A program made the position numbers and the translations under genes. 64,000 bases of DNA. Origin: Metallosphaera sedula DSM 5348 (lineage in GTDB: Archaea; Thermoproteota; Thermoprotei_A; Sulfolobales; Sulfolobaceae). Below are positions 1 to 8,693 of the stretch, one piece after another (the first letter of the stretch is position 1; each line of letters opens with the position of its first letter). The notes beneath the pieces were generated by a model. It was given only the letters and a program-made list of their open reading frames with translations. It searched no databases and was not told the origin of the DNA. The stretch is from the NCBI RefSeq assembly GCF_000016605.1, contig NC_009440.1:1710001-1774000 (forward strand), read 5' to 3'.

Positions 1-173
1 CGTCTCTAGGTGGCTGGGTGTAATTGGTCACAGCTAGCCTCTTCTCGTTTTCTTGTTTTCTTCTCTTTTACTTCACGTTTTAGTAGCGTGTGTTTGCCTT
101 TTCAAGAGGTACATGCTCGTAGTTCTGTTTGTCGTTCATAATGTTTTATACCCTGCATCTCCAACTAACTTGT

Positions 174-1298
174 ATGATATCAAAGGATGAGATACTGAGG
201 CTGTTGAGGGAGGATCCAGACTTTAGGAAGCAGGTAGAGGAGATATTAGGGATTGACGTTATCCGCTCCGAGTATCAGGAGATGAGGAAAACCTTAGCTG
301 AGATTGTGGCCTCACTAAGGGCCCTCACTGAAAGCTCAATGGCACAGGCCGAAGCTCAGAAGAGGATGGCCGATGGGATGACGAAGCTCGAGGAGAAAAT
401 GGCGGAACTAGCAGAGGCACAACGCAAGACTCAAGAAGCCCTCCTGAAGCTCGAGGACAGAACCTCTAAACTCGAGGAGAAGATGGCAGAGCTCGCGGAA
501 GCGCAACGCAAGACTCAAGAAGCCCTCCTGAAGCTCGAGGACAGAACCTCTAAACTCGAGGAGAAGATGGCAGAGCTTGTTGAGTCCCAACGCAGAATGC
601 AGGAGGCATTCCTCAAGCTCGAGGACAGAACCTCTAAACTCGAGGAGAAGATGGCAGAGCTCGCGGAAGCGCAACGCAAGACTCAAGAAGCCCTCCTGAA
701 GCTCGAGGACAGAACCTCTAAACTCGAAGACACAACCTCCAAGCTCGAGGCGAAAATGGTCGAGCTCGCTGAGGCACAACGCAAGACTGAGGAGGCCTTA
801 GCTATCATGACTCAATCGTTAACGCAGGTGAAAAAGGGACAGGAGGAACTCGCAATGAAAGTGGAGAGAATGGAGAAAACCGTTAGCAACATTGGGAAAA
901 GATGGGGAGAGGACTACGAGGAACTGGTGAGGGGCTTCTTTAGGGACTTCGTAGATCAGGAGGGGTTAGACTTCAGTTACGTGAACAGGTTTACCTACAA
1001 GGACAAGGACGGTAAATATGGTAAGAAGGGAGCGAGGTATGAGGTGGACATCCTGGCTAAGAATGGCAAGGTTTACCTAGTTGAGGTCAAGTCCTTCGCC
1101 GAGAATGACGATATAGAGTGGTTTGATGTAAAGACCGACGTGATAATAGATGTCCTAGGGATTAAGAATTTCGTCAAGCTCTTCCTCGCTGTCAGCGTTG
1201 ATAAGGATGCATTGGAGACTGCGAAGGATCTGGGGATAAGGCTAGTTTACGGCGACGTGTATGAAAGAAAGAAGTCAACCTCAGATAGTGAACTCTAG
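174..1298 (+). CDS. Coiled-coil protein with C-terminal PD-(D/E)XK nuclease-like domain
   Basis: A 374-residue protein in three parts: a short N-terminal helical segment (MISKDEILRLLRED), a long coiled coil over about residues 45-245, and a C-terminal domain with a PD-(D/E)XK-like signature: Asp292 in YEVDIL, then Glu304 and Lys306 in VEVKS. This fold is shared by archaeal proteins of the DUF3782 kind, thought to be nuclease-like; the true substrate is unknown. The frame is open from a TTG at 129, but a TATA-like box (GTTTTATAC, about 142-150) lies 27 bases before the ATG at 174, so the leaderless start at 174 is preferred. The coiled coil contains near-identical 84-bp tandem repeats (separate entry). 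Role in DNA repair or defence is speculation. Confidence 0.75.
   Translation: MISKDEILRLLREDPDFRKQVEEILGIDVIRSEYQEMRKTLAEIVASLRALTESSMAQAEAQKRMADGMTKLEEKMAELAEAQRKTQEALLKLEDRTSKLEEKMAELAEAQRKTQEALLKLEDRTSKLEEKMAELVESQRRMQEAFLKLEDRTSKLEEKMAELAEAQRKTQEALLKLEDRTSKLEDTTSKLEAKMVELAEAQRKTEEALAIMTQSLTQVKKGQEELAMKVERMEKTVSNIGKRWGEDYEELVRGFFRDFVDQEGLDFSYVNRFTYKDKDGKYGKKGARYEVDILAKNGKVYLVEVKSFAENDDIEWFDVKTDVIIDVLGIKNFVKLFLAVSVDKDALETAKDLGIRLVYGDVYERKKSTSDSEL
387..827 (+). repeat. 84-bp tandem repeats inside coiled-coil gene
   Basis: Four 84-bp units start at 387, 471, 555 and 639 (28 residues, exactly four heptads each). After a 21-base spacer, a fifth degenerate unit starts at 744. Units 2 and 4 are identical over 84 bases, while unit 3 between them has diverged in the middle (about 20 bases around 578-610). 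Each unit begins with LEEKMAEL and ends with LEDRTSK. Because the period is a multiple of three and of seven, unit gain or loss would keep both the reading frame and the heptad register. Confidence 0.9.
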
Positions 1299-1547
1299 AT
1301 TGTACTAGACTCAGGGTGCCTGCGATACACTAGGCCTTAAGGGGGAACGTGTCACAGATGAGAGTTGACTTGATTCAGGCTTACGTTTAACACTTATGTA
1401 CTGATATGGAGAAAGAAGTTGATTTTAATCTCCACAAAAGAAAGCCTAGGTGAACTCAATGGACTGAAGAACCCTCTGGATCAAAACTCGTTAAGATGAG
1501 GGTTCCAATGACAGGGAGGGCTAAGGAAGGTGGGCCTTACCGCGTGG

Positions 1548-2000
1548 TTAAGGTTCTTCTCGTTTTTCTTTCCTCACTACCCCAACAACAAGGATGACGC
1601 CTCCCACTACCCCAATCACCAACCCCAGGAGGCTAAGTATACCTAGGAGGGCGACCGGAGATGCCAGGTTAACCACCACTATCTGCACCTTTACGGGCGT
1701 GGTGTAGTTGTTGTTTACCAACACTGTCCCTGGTCCACTGGAAATCGCCACAAACAGGTTGTTAAACACGGACTCAGTTATCACGTTCCCCTGGATCTCA
1801 ACATTCAAGGGAATAGGCGGTGAGGCGGTCACGGTAATGACTTCTTCCTTGTAGGAGAAGCTCTGTTCCGCAATCTCTCCAGGTTGAAGTGTTCCAGACA
1901 CCCTTAAGGTATTAAGGGTTATACCCACGGTTGAACCGAAATACATTACCACAGCTACGAGTAGTAGTATTAAACCCGCAAGGACTAGATTTCTTCTCAT
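1548..2000 (-). CDS. Small membrane protein with extracytoplasmic domain, unknown function
   Basis: I do not recognise this 150-residue protein. It has an N-terminal hydrophobic segment (about residues 5-25), a central beta-rich domain of about 85 residues with NNNYTT and other possible N-glycosylation sites, and a C-terminal membrane helix (about 113-142) followed by a charged tail KEKREEP. The topology suggests an outward-facing domain held by two helices. It lies 29 bases downstream of the 114-residue membrane protein on the same strand, so the two are probably co-transcribed and may form one membrane unit. Confidence 0.6.
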   Translation of the reverse strand: MRRNLVLAGLILLLVAVVMYFGSTVGITLNTLRVSGTLQPGEIAEQSFSYKEEVITVTASPPIPLNVEIQGNVITESVFNNLFVAISSGPGTVLVNNNYTTPVKVQIVVVNLASPVALLGILSLLGLVIGVVGGVILVVGVVRKEKREEP

Positions 2001-2029
2001 GTAGTAAGGTTCTATCCAAAGCTAATAAC

Positions 2030-2374
2030 CTAGGATCTTGCACCTCGACCCCGGTCACCTGCTCCCCTCTCCATCCCAAACATCACTGAGAAGTTTGCTA
2101 GAACGCCCAGTGCGAGAAATAGGTGTACCAGGAGAATTACCTGGTTTAGGAATATTCCCAAAACCCCATTCACCAGTACAAGCCCCACGTTACCTAGGGA
2201 CATTCTCCTTTGAACCCCTGAGGTTTTCCAGCTGGAGATCAGGCAGACCAGCAACAATAGCCCCCCAGACACCGCGTGAAGGGGCAAGGTTATGAGCCCT
2301 AGTCCAAGGAGGGCCCCATCCATTATCTGCAGTATTGATAGCCCCGCTCCCACGAAGAACAGCCACTGGCCCAT
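2030..2374 (-). CDS. Four-helix membrane protein, unknown function
   Basis: A 114-residue protein with about four hydrophobic stretches (near residues 3-22, 26-46, 59-77 and 80-98) and a short polar, Gly/Arg-rich tail. No catalytic motif is visible. A TATA-like sequence (GTTATTAAC on the minus strand, about 2397-2405) sits about 26 bases before the ATG, fitting a leaderless transcript, and the gene is divergent from the glycosyltransferase at 2454. It probably leads a two-gene operon with the 150-residue membrane protein. Confidence 0.6.
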   Translation of the reverse strand: MGQWLFFVGAGLSILQIMDGALLGLGLITLPLHAVSGGLLLLVCLISSWKTSGVQRRMSLGNVGLVLVNGVLGIFLNQVILLVHLFLALGVLANFSVMFGMERGAGDRGRGARS

Positions 2375-2453
2375 TGACTCACGTATGAGATCTGGTTAAT
2401 AACTTTGTGACTGTTTGGATAAAGGTTAAATCTTTCCCTGCATTCTTCTAACT

Positions 2454-3797
2454 ATGCAGATTTTATCCGAGATATTCGAAAATTTTACTGTTGACGTCTA
2501 TAATGAAACTATCAAAGAATTGAAAAGAACCTCGAGATGGGAGTTCCTTGGGATGTTGGGCTCATCGCCCCTAATGGCGTCTCTCTTCCCGGGATGGCAG
2601 TTCAAGACTGCCCTGGATGCCGTGAAGTTGGGGTGGTACTTCGCCCTGCCCAAAGTGGGAGAATTTGGGGCCTCCAAGCTTGTTCTCGAGAAGGAGAAGC
2701 CCTTCATTGACGTGAATGAGCTTAAGGGGTTTAGGTACGACGGGTTAGTTATCAATCAGGTTGTTACCTCGGGCAAGAACTTGAGGACCGTGGAGAGGAC
2801 CGTGAAGTCCATTCATCATTGGTATGGCGAGGTGGAGAGGAGGTACTCTGTGAGGATACCCCACGAGGTCTGGATTGTGGTTGACGAGGGAAGGGAGGCA
2901 GGTTTGAGGGGGTTAGACGCTAGGGTGGAGGTAGTTCCAGCAGAGTATAGGACCAGGAATGGGTCCATGTTCAAGGCCAGGGCACTCCAGTACGCCGTGG
3001 AACAGAGGGGAGGCACTGGATCAGGCACGTGGGTTTACTACCACGATGAGGAGACCGTGTTTGGGGAGGACAGCGTCCTAGGAATTGCCGAATTTGTTCA
3101 AGGGGACAGGGACGTTGGGGTTCATCCCATAGTTTACCCGGTTAACTGGAGAGGCGACGTGTTATCCACGATTGAGACGTTGAGGACGTCCAATGACGTG
3201 GTGAGCCTTTCCCTGTCCCCCAGGGGAATGTGGCACGGCTCTGGTTTCATGGTTAGGGGAGAGGTGGAGAGGGAGATTGGATGGGACTTTGGCCCAGTGA
3301 GGGCTGAGGACCTCCTCTTCCACCTGAGGGCATCACGGAGGTTCAGGTACGGAGTCATGAAGGGTTTCGTGTACGAGATACCTCCGCAGAACTTAATGGA
3401 CTTCATGAGGCAGAGGAGGAGATGGATACTGGGGATACTTGACGGGTTCAAGGACGGAAGGATGGATGTAAGGAATAGGGTGAAGTACCTTCTGGGTTTA
3501 ACTAGCTGGTACTCCTCCGCGTTGGGTTTCCTGGTGCCCCTATTCGTGTACATGAGGGATGCAAGCGCACCTCTTCCCATTGGACCATATCTAACCGGGC
3601 CCATCTGGTTCACCCTGCTCCTCATGTTAAAGGACGGCTTTGTGCTCACTAGGAGGTATGCTGGCCTCAGGGGACGGGACCTTCCAAGTTTCATGGTGAA
3701 GGGATTAGTAGGGCTCATGCTTGAGGCCATAGCCCCTTGGTATACCCTGTTTACAGGATGGAGGGATCACGGGTTCCACGTCATAGATAAGGGATAG
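2454..3797 (+). CDS. Membrane glycosyltransferase family 2 (Egghead/BRE-3-like)
   Basis: A 447-residue processive-type GT2 enzyme. The cytoplasmic GT-A domain contains the metal-binding segment YYHDEETVF (His197-Asp198-Glu199-Glu200), an acceptor-side acidic motif VRAEDLLF, and the QxxRW motif as QRRRW (320-324). Three hydrophobic segments follow (about 345-367, 375-392, 408-430). The arrangement resembles the eukaryotic beta-mannosyltransferase Egghead/BRE-3 and its archaeal relatives, which transfer a sugar to a lipid; the sugar and acceptor here cannot be told. A TATA-like GGTTAAATC (about 2424-2432) lies 26 bases before the ATG, indicating its own leaderless promoter. It is away from the main glycosylation district, so its product may be a membrane glycolipid or exopolysaccharide. 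Confidence 0.8.
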   Translation: MQILSEIFENFTVDVYNETIKELKRTSRWEFLGMLGSSPLMASLFPGWQFKTALDAVKLGWYFALPKVGEFGASKLVLEKEKPFIDVNELKGFRYDGLVINQVVTSGKNLRTVERTVKSIHHWYGEVERRYSVRIPHEVWIVVDEGREAGLRGLDARVEVVPAEYRTRNGSMFKARALQYAVEQRGGTGSGTWVYYHDEETVFGEDSVLGIAEFVQGDRDVGVHPIVYPVNWRGDVLSTIETLRTSNDVVSLSLSPRGMWHGSGFMVRGEVEREIGWDFGPVRAEDLLFHLRASRRFRYGVMKGFVYEIPPQNLMDFMRQRRRWILGILDGFKDGRMDVRNRVKYLLGLTSWYSSALGFLVPLFVYMRDASAPLPIGPYLTGPIWFTLLLMLKDGFVLTRRYAGLRGRDLPSFMVKGLVGLMLEAIAPWYTLFTGWRDHGFHVIDKG

Positions 3798-3914
3798 TTA
3801 CAAGACAAGTATTTGTAATCTTGAACCGATTCCCACTTTAACTTTAATGGTACTTCATGAAATCGGTTTAATTTACCTGATATTATTTTCCCGTTCAATT
3901 CCGCTTGAGTTGGA

Positions 3915-5384
3915 ATGGAGGAGAAGAACGCATCTGAGATTATAGCCAGGCTGGACAGGTTACCAGTCTGGTCTCTTCCCGCCACCTTCATTGCTGTTTT
4001 AGGTACAGGTTTCCTTTTCACGTTTTTTGATATCTTTGATATTAACGTCTCATTTATCCAGACAGCTCTTACAACCTTTGGCGTGAGTTCGCCGTCATCT
4101 CCCGAGATCCCCCAACTACTTGGACCCGTAGTCCTCTGGAATCTGGTGGGGTATGTAATTGGGGCCCTTGCCTTAACCCCTCTTGCGGACAGATATGGGA
4201 GGAAGAGAATGCTCATGATTACCATGGCCATCACAGGGCTGGGGTCACTGTATAACGCGCTCTCCCCAGATTACCTGAACTATTTGCTCGCTAGGACCAT
4301 TACAGGGATAGGTGTGGGGGCAGATCTGGCCATAGTTAACACGTATATAAACGAGGTATCTCCCGTAAACGGAAGGGCGAAGTTTACATCCTTGGTTTTC
4401 CTTTTCGCTACCCTAGGAGCGTTTCTAGGCCTATGGCTTGGTCTCCTGATCACTACTCCGCCAGCACCTTTCCCCCTAGGGCTTCCATTTGCGTTGGGGA
4501 CAACCGGGATTTTCGCAACCGCTGGTTGGAGAATCATGTACGGAATAGGTTCCCTCCTCGCCCTGATAGGCCTCCTACTCAGGGTGGAGCTACCCGAGTC
4601 TCCGAGATGGCTTGCGTCTAAGGGGAGGATTATGGAGGCCTCAAAAATCGTGGAGAGGATGGAGGAGGCAGCTAGAAAGAAGATAGGAGAACTGCCTCCA
4701 GTACCGCAACACATTGAGGTCAAGACTATCACAGAGGTTTCATACAAGGAAGCCTTGAGGACAATTCTAGGGAATAGGGTTTACCTGAAGAGATGGATCA
4801 TTGTAATGTCCATGTGGTTCTTTGGGTATATCACGGTGTATACAAACGCTGCAGGGCTAACCACTATTCTCTCGTCCTTAGGGTATCCATCATCCGAGGC
4901 AGGCATGATAGCATCGCTTGGGATACTTGGTTTCGTGGCTGTACCGGTTCTTCTAATCCTGTTTGGGGACAGGCTAGAGAGAAAGGTGTGGGTTCCAATC
5001 TCCGCGGTAATCATGTTGTTGGGCGGGGCAATCATGGCTGAGGCTGGGCATAACTTCTTCCTTGAGGTTTTGGGGGCATTTGTTCTCTTCTTCGGGAATA
5101 ACCTGTGGATTCCCATCTCCTACGCCTGGACTACGGAAAACTTTCCCACAAGAGCTAGGGTTACTGGCTTCGGATTGGCCGATGGAATAGGGCATATTGG
5201 AGGAGGAATAGGTGCCTTCCTCGTGGCATTACAGATTGGTAACATAGTCTCTCATGGTGTAACAAGTAACACACCCCTGGAGGTGTTCATGTTAATGATA
5301 TCGTTCCAGCTCTTATCTGCGTTGATATCCCTGGCAGGAATCAGGACAGCAAAGAGGCGTCTCGACGAGATATCCCCTCACTGA
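3915..5384 (+). CDS. MFS transporter (sugar porter/aromatic acid symporter type)
   Basis: A 489-residue major facilitator with about 12 predicted membrane segments. Motif A is present between helices 2 and 3 (LADRYGRKRM, Asp92), the second-domain PESPRWL motif is near residue 227, and a long central loop (about 240-275) follows. These features are seen in sugar porters and aromatic-acid:H+ symporters; substrate cannot be read from sequence. Its position directly before the HTH_10 regulator and the aromatic meta-cleavage genes suggests uptake of 4-hydroxyphenylacetate or a related aromatic acid. At the pH of these organisms, proton-coupled uptake is likely. Confidence 0.85.
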   Translation: MEEKNASEIIARLDRLPVWSLPATFIAVLGTGFLFTFFDIFDINVSFIQTALTTFGVSSPSSPEIPQLLGPVVLWNLVGYVIGALALTPLADRYGRKRMLMITMAITGLGSLYNALSPDYLNYLLARTITGIGVGADLAIVNTYINEVSPVNGRAKFTSLVFLFATLGAFLGLWLGLLITTPPAPFPLGLPFALGTTGIFATAGWRIMYGIGSLLALIGLLLRVELPESPRWLASKGRIMEASKIVERMEEAARKKIGELPPVPQHIEVKTITEVSYKEALRTILGNRVYLKRWIIVMSMWFFGYITVYTNAAGLTTILSSLGYPSSEAGMIASLGILGFVAVPVLLILFGDRLERKVWVPISAVIMLLGGAIMAEAGHNFFLEVLGAFVLFFGNNLWIPISYAWTTENFPTRARVTGFGLADGIGHIGGGIGAFLVALQIGNIVSHGVTSNTPLEVFMLMISFQLLSALISLAGIRTAKRRLDEISPH

Positions 5385-5464
5385 TTCTTAACAATTATAA
5401 TATTTTTAATACATATATAATAAGGAAAAGACTTTTAAAGTTCAAGTAGTTCATATAGTATGAT

Positions 5465-6094
5465 ATGGGATCATTAAAGATAATGACCATTTCAGTCCAA
5501 CATGAGGGTTGTTGGACTAGTAATTTGGGCGATGTTGATGCGAGCACCGTGAACTACCAAGTTTATCCGGAAAGGGATTACCTTAGGTCAAGGATAACGG
5601 TTTACCCTAAGGATAAATCCGTGGTCTTGAGAATGAAGAGGTCTAGGGGAGTGCTTAAGATTAACAAGGCAACCTCGTACGGCGATGTGTACTTTGTGGA
5701 CTTTCTTAACAGGTACAGGGATTCCCTAGCCGGTTGGCTATATGATAAGGAGGTAATGTTCCTGTTTAATAGGATCTGGAGGGGAACTGAAACCTGGGGC
5801 TTCGTGATTCCCAGGGACAGGGTATCTGAGATATTGGGTGAAGTTTCCTCCTATGGTAAACTGGTGAACTACACGCTGGAGGACTTCAAGCTCAACCTTG
5901 GCCCTAGACTATCTCCCGCGGAAAGGCGGGCGTTAAAGACTGCCTTTTCCAGGGGATACCTAGACTATCCAAGGAAGGCAGATGCGGACACGGTAGCCAT
6001 GGAGTTGGGTCTCAGCAAGGTCACCTTCCTCCATCACCTGAGGAACGCGTATAGGAAGTTGACGGTACATTACCTTAACTCGGACTTGAGCTAG
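5465..6094 (+). CDS. HTH_10 (bacterio-opsin activator-like) regulator
   Basis: A 209-residue predicted DNA-binding regulator. The C-terminal HTH_10 domain (about 149-200) begins LSPAERRALKTA and carries the GYLDYPR turn and the recognition region GLSKVTFLHHLRNAYRKL. The N-terminal module starts with QHEGCWTS, which is shared with the second regulator at 55104. The Cys-Trp in this module could form part of a ligand or metal site (inference). A TATA box CTTTTAAAG (about 5431-5439) lies 29 bases before the ATG. It sits between an MFS transporter and the aldehyde dehydrogenase of a putative aromatic catabolic cluster, so it probably controls them. Whether it activates or represses is unknown. Confidence 0.8.
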   Translation: MGSLKIMTISVQHEGCWTSNLGDVDASTVNYQVYPERDYLRSRITVYPKDKSVVLRMKRSRGVLKINKATSYGDVYFVDFLNRYRDSLAGWLYDKEVMFLFNRIWRGTETWGFVIPRDRVSEILGEVSSYGKLVNYTLEDFKLNLGPRLSPAERRALKTAFSRGYLDYPRKADADTVAMELGLSKVTFLHHLRNAYRKLTVHYLNSDLS

Positions 6095-6229
6095 CGTCTT
6101 GCTAGGATATTATTGATGCGATACTACAGTTGATCTTGTTCTAGGCTTGACGTGATAAGACAGGGAAAGGCAAGGTTCAATATGAAATCCGTATCATAAA
6201 AATCCTTTAGTTTCCCGGTATAGTATTAT

Positions 6230-7681
6230 TTGGTTTCTATGATTCCAATTATTCTAGGCGGAGAGAAGGTAGTAACTCAGGCAAAGATAACCGTGATGGA
6301 TCCGGGGAAAGGAAAACCCCTGAACGAGGTTTCCGTTGCTGGAAGGGAAGAAACGAGACACGCCATAGAGCTAGCTGACCAGGCCTTCGATCACTTCTCT
6401 AGGCTCGCATTGAAGGAGAGAACAAAGATTCTTGAGAGGGCGGCTGAAATCATGGAGAAGAGGAGCGAGGAACTGGCTAGAACCCTGACAGCCGAGTCCG
6501 GGAAGCCCATCAGGGATGCTAGGGTTGAGGTAACTAGGGCAATCCATCTCTTCAGGTCAGCAGCGCAGGAAGTTAGACTAGTTCTTGAGGGAGCTACGTT
6601 CAGGGTAGACGGATATGAGTATCCTCCCGGTAACGAGAGGAGAATGGTGATGTCTGTGAGAGAGCCACTGGGAGTGGTTGGGGCAATCCTCCCCTTCAAT
6701 TTCCCGGCAAATAGTTTCGCACACAAGGTTGCACCGAATTTAGCGGTCGGAAACACCGTGGTAGTAAAGCCCTCAACCTCAACCCCCATTACGGGAGTCC
6801 TACTGGGGGAGATCCTGTATGAGGCAGGACTTCCCAAGGGTGTGTTAAGCGTTCTGCCAGGGGGTGGAGATACCGTGGGGGCAGAGATAGTGGAGAACAG
6901 GAGGGTGAAAGGAATCACGTTTACCGGCTCAACTCCCGTGGGGACGTCCATTGCCTCAAAGGCCGTGACAACGGGAAAGAGGGTTATGATGGAGATGGGC
7001 GGATCTGATCCAATCGTAGTGTTCAAGGATGCCGATCTCGAGAGGGCGGTCTCAATATCCGTGAGGGCCAGGTTTGAGTATGCAGGGCAGAATTGTAATG
7101 CCGGGAAGAGGATACTGGTTCAGGAGGAGATTTACGAGAAATTCCTCAAGGAGTACGTGAATAGGGTGAAATCCCTGCGGGTTGGTGATCCCATGGACGA
7201 GAGCACTGAGATGGGACCTGTTATCTCGGCGAGCGTGGTTAAGGACCTGGAGAACGCGGTGTTAGACTCCGAGACGAAGGGAGGGGTGATTCACAGGGGT
7301 ATGGCGGGCACTGGCGGTTATTATTTTGCTCCCACAGTGGTCGAGAACGCTAACTTGGACATGGTCATCATGAAGAGGGAGATCTTTGGTCCCGTTGCAC
7401 CAATAGCTAAGTTCTCTGATTGGAAGGAGGCCGTGGAATTGGCAAACTCGACCGAATATGGCCTGCAGGCCTCTATCTTCACCTCAGATTTGAAATTGGC
7501 ACTAAAGATGAGCCGGGAAATCAGGGCCGGAGCAGTGATAGTGAATGACAGTACCAGGTTGAGGTGGGACTCCCTTCCCTTCGGCGGGGTAGGTCTCAGC
7601 GGGATAGGGAGCAGGGAGGGGGTGAGAAGTACCATGTTAGCCATGACAGAGGAGAAGCTGATCTCCTTGGACCTCTCCTAG
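6230..7681 (+). CDS. Aldehyde dehydrogenase, probable HpaE-like semialdehyde dehydrogenase
   Basis: A 483-residue NAD(P)-dependent aldehyde dehydrogenase. The active-site Glu255 lies in MEMGGSDP and the catalytic nucleophile Cys289 in GQNCNAGKR, 34 residues apart as usual; the cofactor-loop motif GSTPVG and the IFGPV motif near the C terminus are also seen. In this cluster the natural substrate would be 5-carboxymethyl-2-hydroxymuconate semialdehyde, made by the dioxygenase encoded next; from sequence alone a succinate- or lactaldehyde-type enzyme is possible. The TTG at 6230 lies about 30 bases after a TATA-like CATAAAAAT; an ATG at 6239 is an alternative start. Confidence 0.85.
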   Translation: MVSMIPIILGGEKVVTQAKITVMDPGKGKPLNEVSVAGREETRHAIELADQAFDHFSRLALKERTKILERAAEIMEKRSEELARTLTAESGKPIRDARVEVTRAIHLFRSAAQEVRLVLEGATFRVDGYEYPPGNERRMVMSVREPLGVVGAILPFNFPANSFAHKVAPNLAVGNTVVVKPSTSTPITGVLLGEILYEAGLPKGVLSVLPGGGDTVGAEIVENRRVKGITFTGSTPVGTSIASKAVTTGKRVMMEMGGSDPIVVFKDADLERAVSISVRARFEYAGQNCNAGKRILVQEEIYEKFLKEYVNRVKSLRVGDPMDESTEMGPVISASVVKDLENAVLDSETKGGVIHRGMAGTGGYYFAPTVVENANLDMVIMKREIFGPVAPIAKFSDWKEAVELANSTEYGLQASIFTSDLKLALKMSREIRAGAVIVNDSTRLRWDSLPFGGVGLSGIGSREGVRSTMLAMTEEKLISLDLS

Positions 7682-7748
7682 GGCCTGAAGGCGGATAGTG
7701 AAACCCCTTTCATCTTGAGTTTAAGAAAAACGTCTTCCCTTTTCACCT

Positions 7749-8693
7749 ATGCTGGACATATTACGCGTCTCCCATGTAGTTTACAGGGTCACTGATCTGG
7801 ACAGGGCCCTCTTTTTCTATAGGGACCTCCTGGGCTTCGTGGAGACGGAGAGAAATGGAAACGAGGCTTATTTACGCGGAGTTGAGGAGGGACAACATCA
7901 CAGTCTTGTTTTAAGGAAAGCTGACTCCCCCGGTTTATCCTACGCCTCCTTGAGGGTGAGAAAACCCGAGGTTCTGGATCAGGCCAGGGAGAAGTTCGAT
8001 GAGATTGGCATAAGGTACAGGAGAATGAAGGAAAGGGGAGTGGAGGAGGCAATCCTCTTTGAGGACCCGCAGGGTCTACCTATTCTCCTGTATCACGACA
8101 TGGAGTACGTGGGAGATAGAAGGCTCAAGTTCCACGAGTACAGGGGAGTGACCCCCGTAAGGATAGATCACATCAATTTCATGGTAAGGGACCTAGACGT
8201 TGAGGTTGAGTTCTACACCAAGGTCTTTGGATTCACTGAGACCGAGACGTTCCTGGATAGGGATGGGAAAAAGATGGTCTCCTGGATGACCAAGATCGGT
8301 CACTCGCACGAGATTGCCATCGCCAGAAGTTCCAGGAACGTTCCGGGGTTTCATCACGCAACCTTCTACGTTCATGACGTGAGGGATATCATAAGGGCTG
8401 CGGACCTAGTCTCCTCGGCTCAACTTTGGGACAGCCTAGAGAGGGGACCTGGAAGGCACGGGGTTACCCAGGGGTTTTACGTTTACCTCAGGGATCAGGA
8501 CAGGAATAGGATAGAGTTCTTCACGGGCGATTACTTCGTTCTAGATCCCGATAAGTGGAAACCCATAGCCTGGACCTGGGACCAGCTGAGGTACAGGTCA
8601 GACTTCTGGGGAAGGGAGGTGCCAGAGACCTGGCTCAAGGAGTGGGTTCCCGTGGAGGATATCACGGGTAAATTACGGGGGTGGAATAATTGA
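7749..8693 (+). CDS. Extradiol ring-cleavage dioxygenase (homoprotocatechuate/catechol 2,3-dioxygenase type)
   Basis: A 314-residue type I extradiol dioxygenase built from two vicinal-oxygen-chelate modules. The N-terminal module starts [15 protein letters not shown]. The catalytic C-terminal module carries the iron triad His141 (DHINF), His202 (GFHHATF) and Glu256 ([10 protein letters not shown]). The spacing closely follows the two-His-one-Glu site of Brevibacterium homoprotocatechuate 2,3-dioxygenase, as I recall it. It would open the ring of a catechol, here probably homoprotocatechuate, with O2 and Fe(II) or Mn(II). The next gene starts inside its stop codon, so the two are translationally coupled; the hydroxylase there would make the catechol substrate. 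Confidence 0.88.
   Translation: MLDILRVSHVVYRVTDLDRALFFYRDLLGFVETERNGNEAYLRGVEEGQHHSLVLRKADSPGLSYASLRVRKPEVLDQAREKFDEIGIRYRRMKERGVEEAILFEDPQGLPILLYHDMEYVGDRRLKFHEYRGVTPVRIDHINFMVRDLDVEVEFYTKVFGFTETETFLDRDGKKMVSWMTKIGHSHEIAIARSSRNVPGFHHATFYVHDVRDIIRAADLVSSAQLWDSLERGPGRHGVTQGFYVYLRDQDRNRIEFFTGDYFVLDPDKWKPIAWTWDQLRYRSDFWGREVPETWLKEWVPVEDITGKLRGWNN

Noticed and set aside
408-779. Open minus-strand frame of 123 codons opposite the coiled-coil repeats
   Set aside because: Its repeats mirror the plus-strand heptad repeats; the plus strand has domains, a TATA box and a nuclease signature, so this is an antisense shadow.
3134-3730. Minus-strand open frame of 198 codons opposite the Egghead-like glycosyltransferase
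   Set aside because: Antisense shadow of a gene with clear GT2 motifs.
6391-7026. Minus-strand open frame of 211 codons opposite the aldehyde dehydrogenase
   Set aside because: No family features, and the dehydrogenase motifs on the plus strand explain the sequence.
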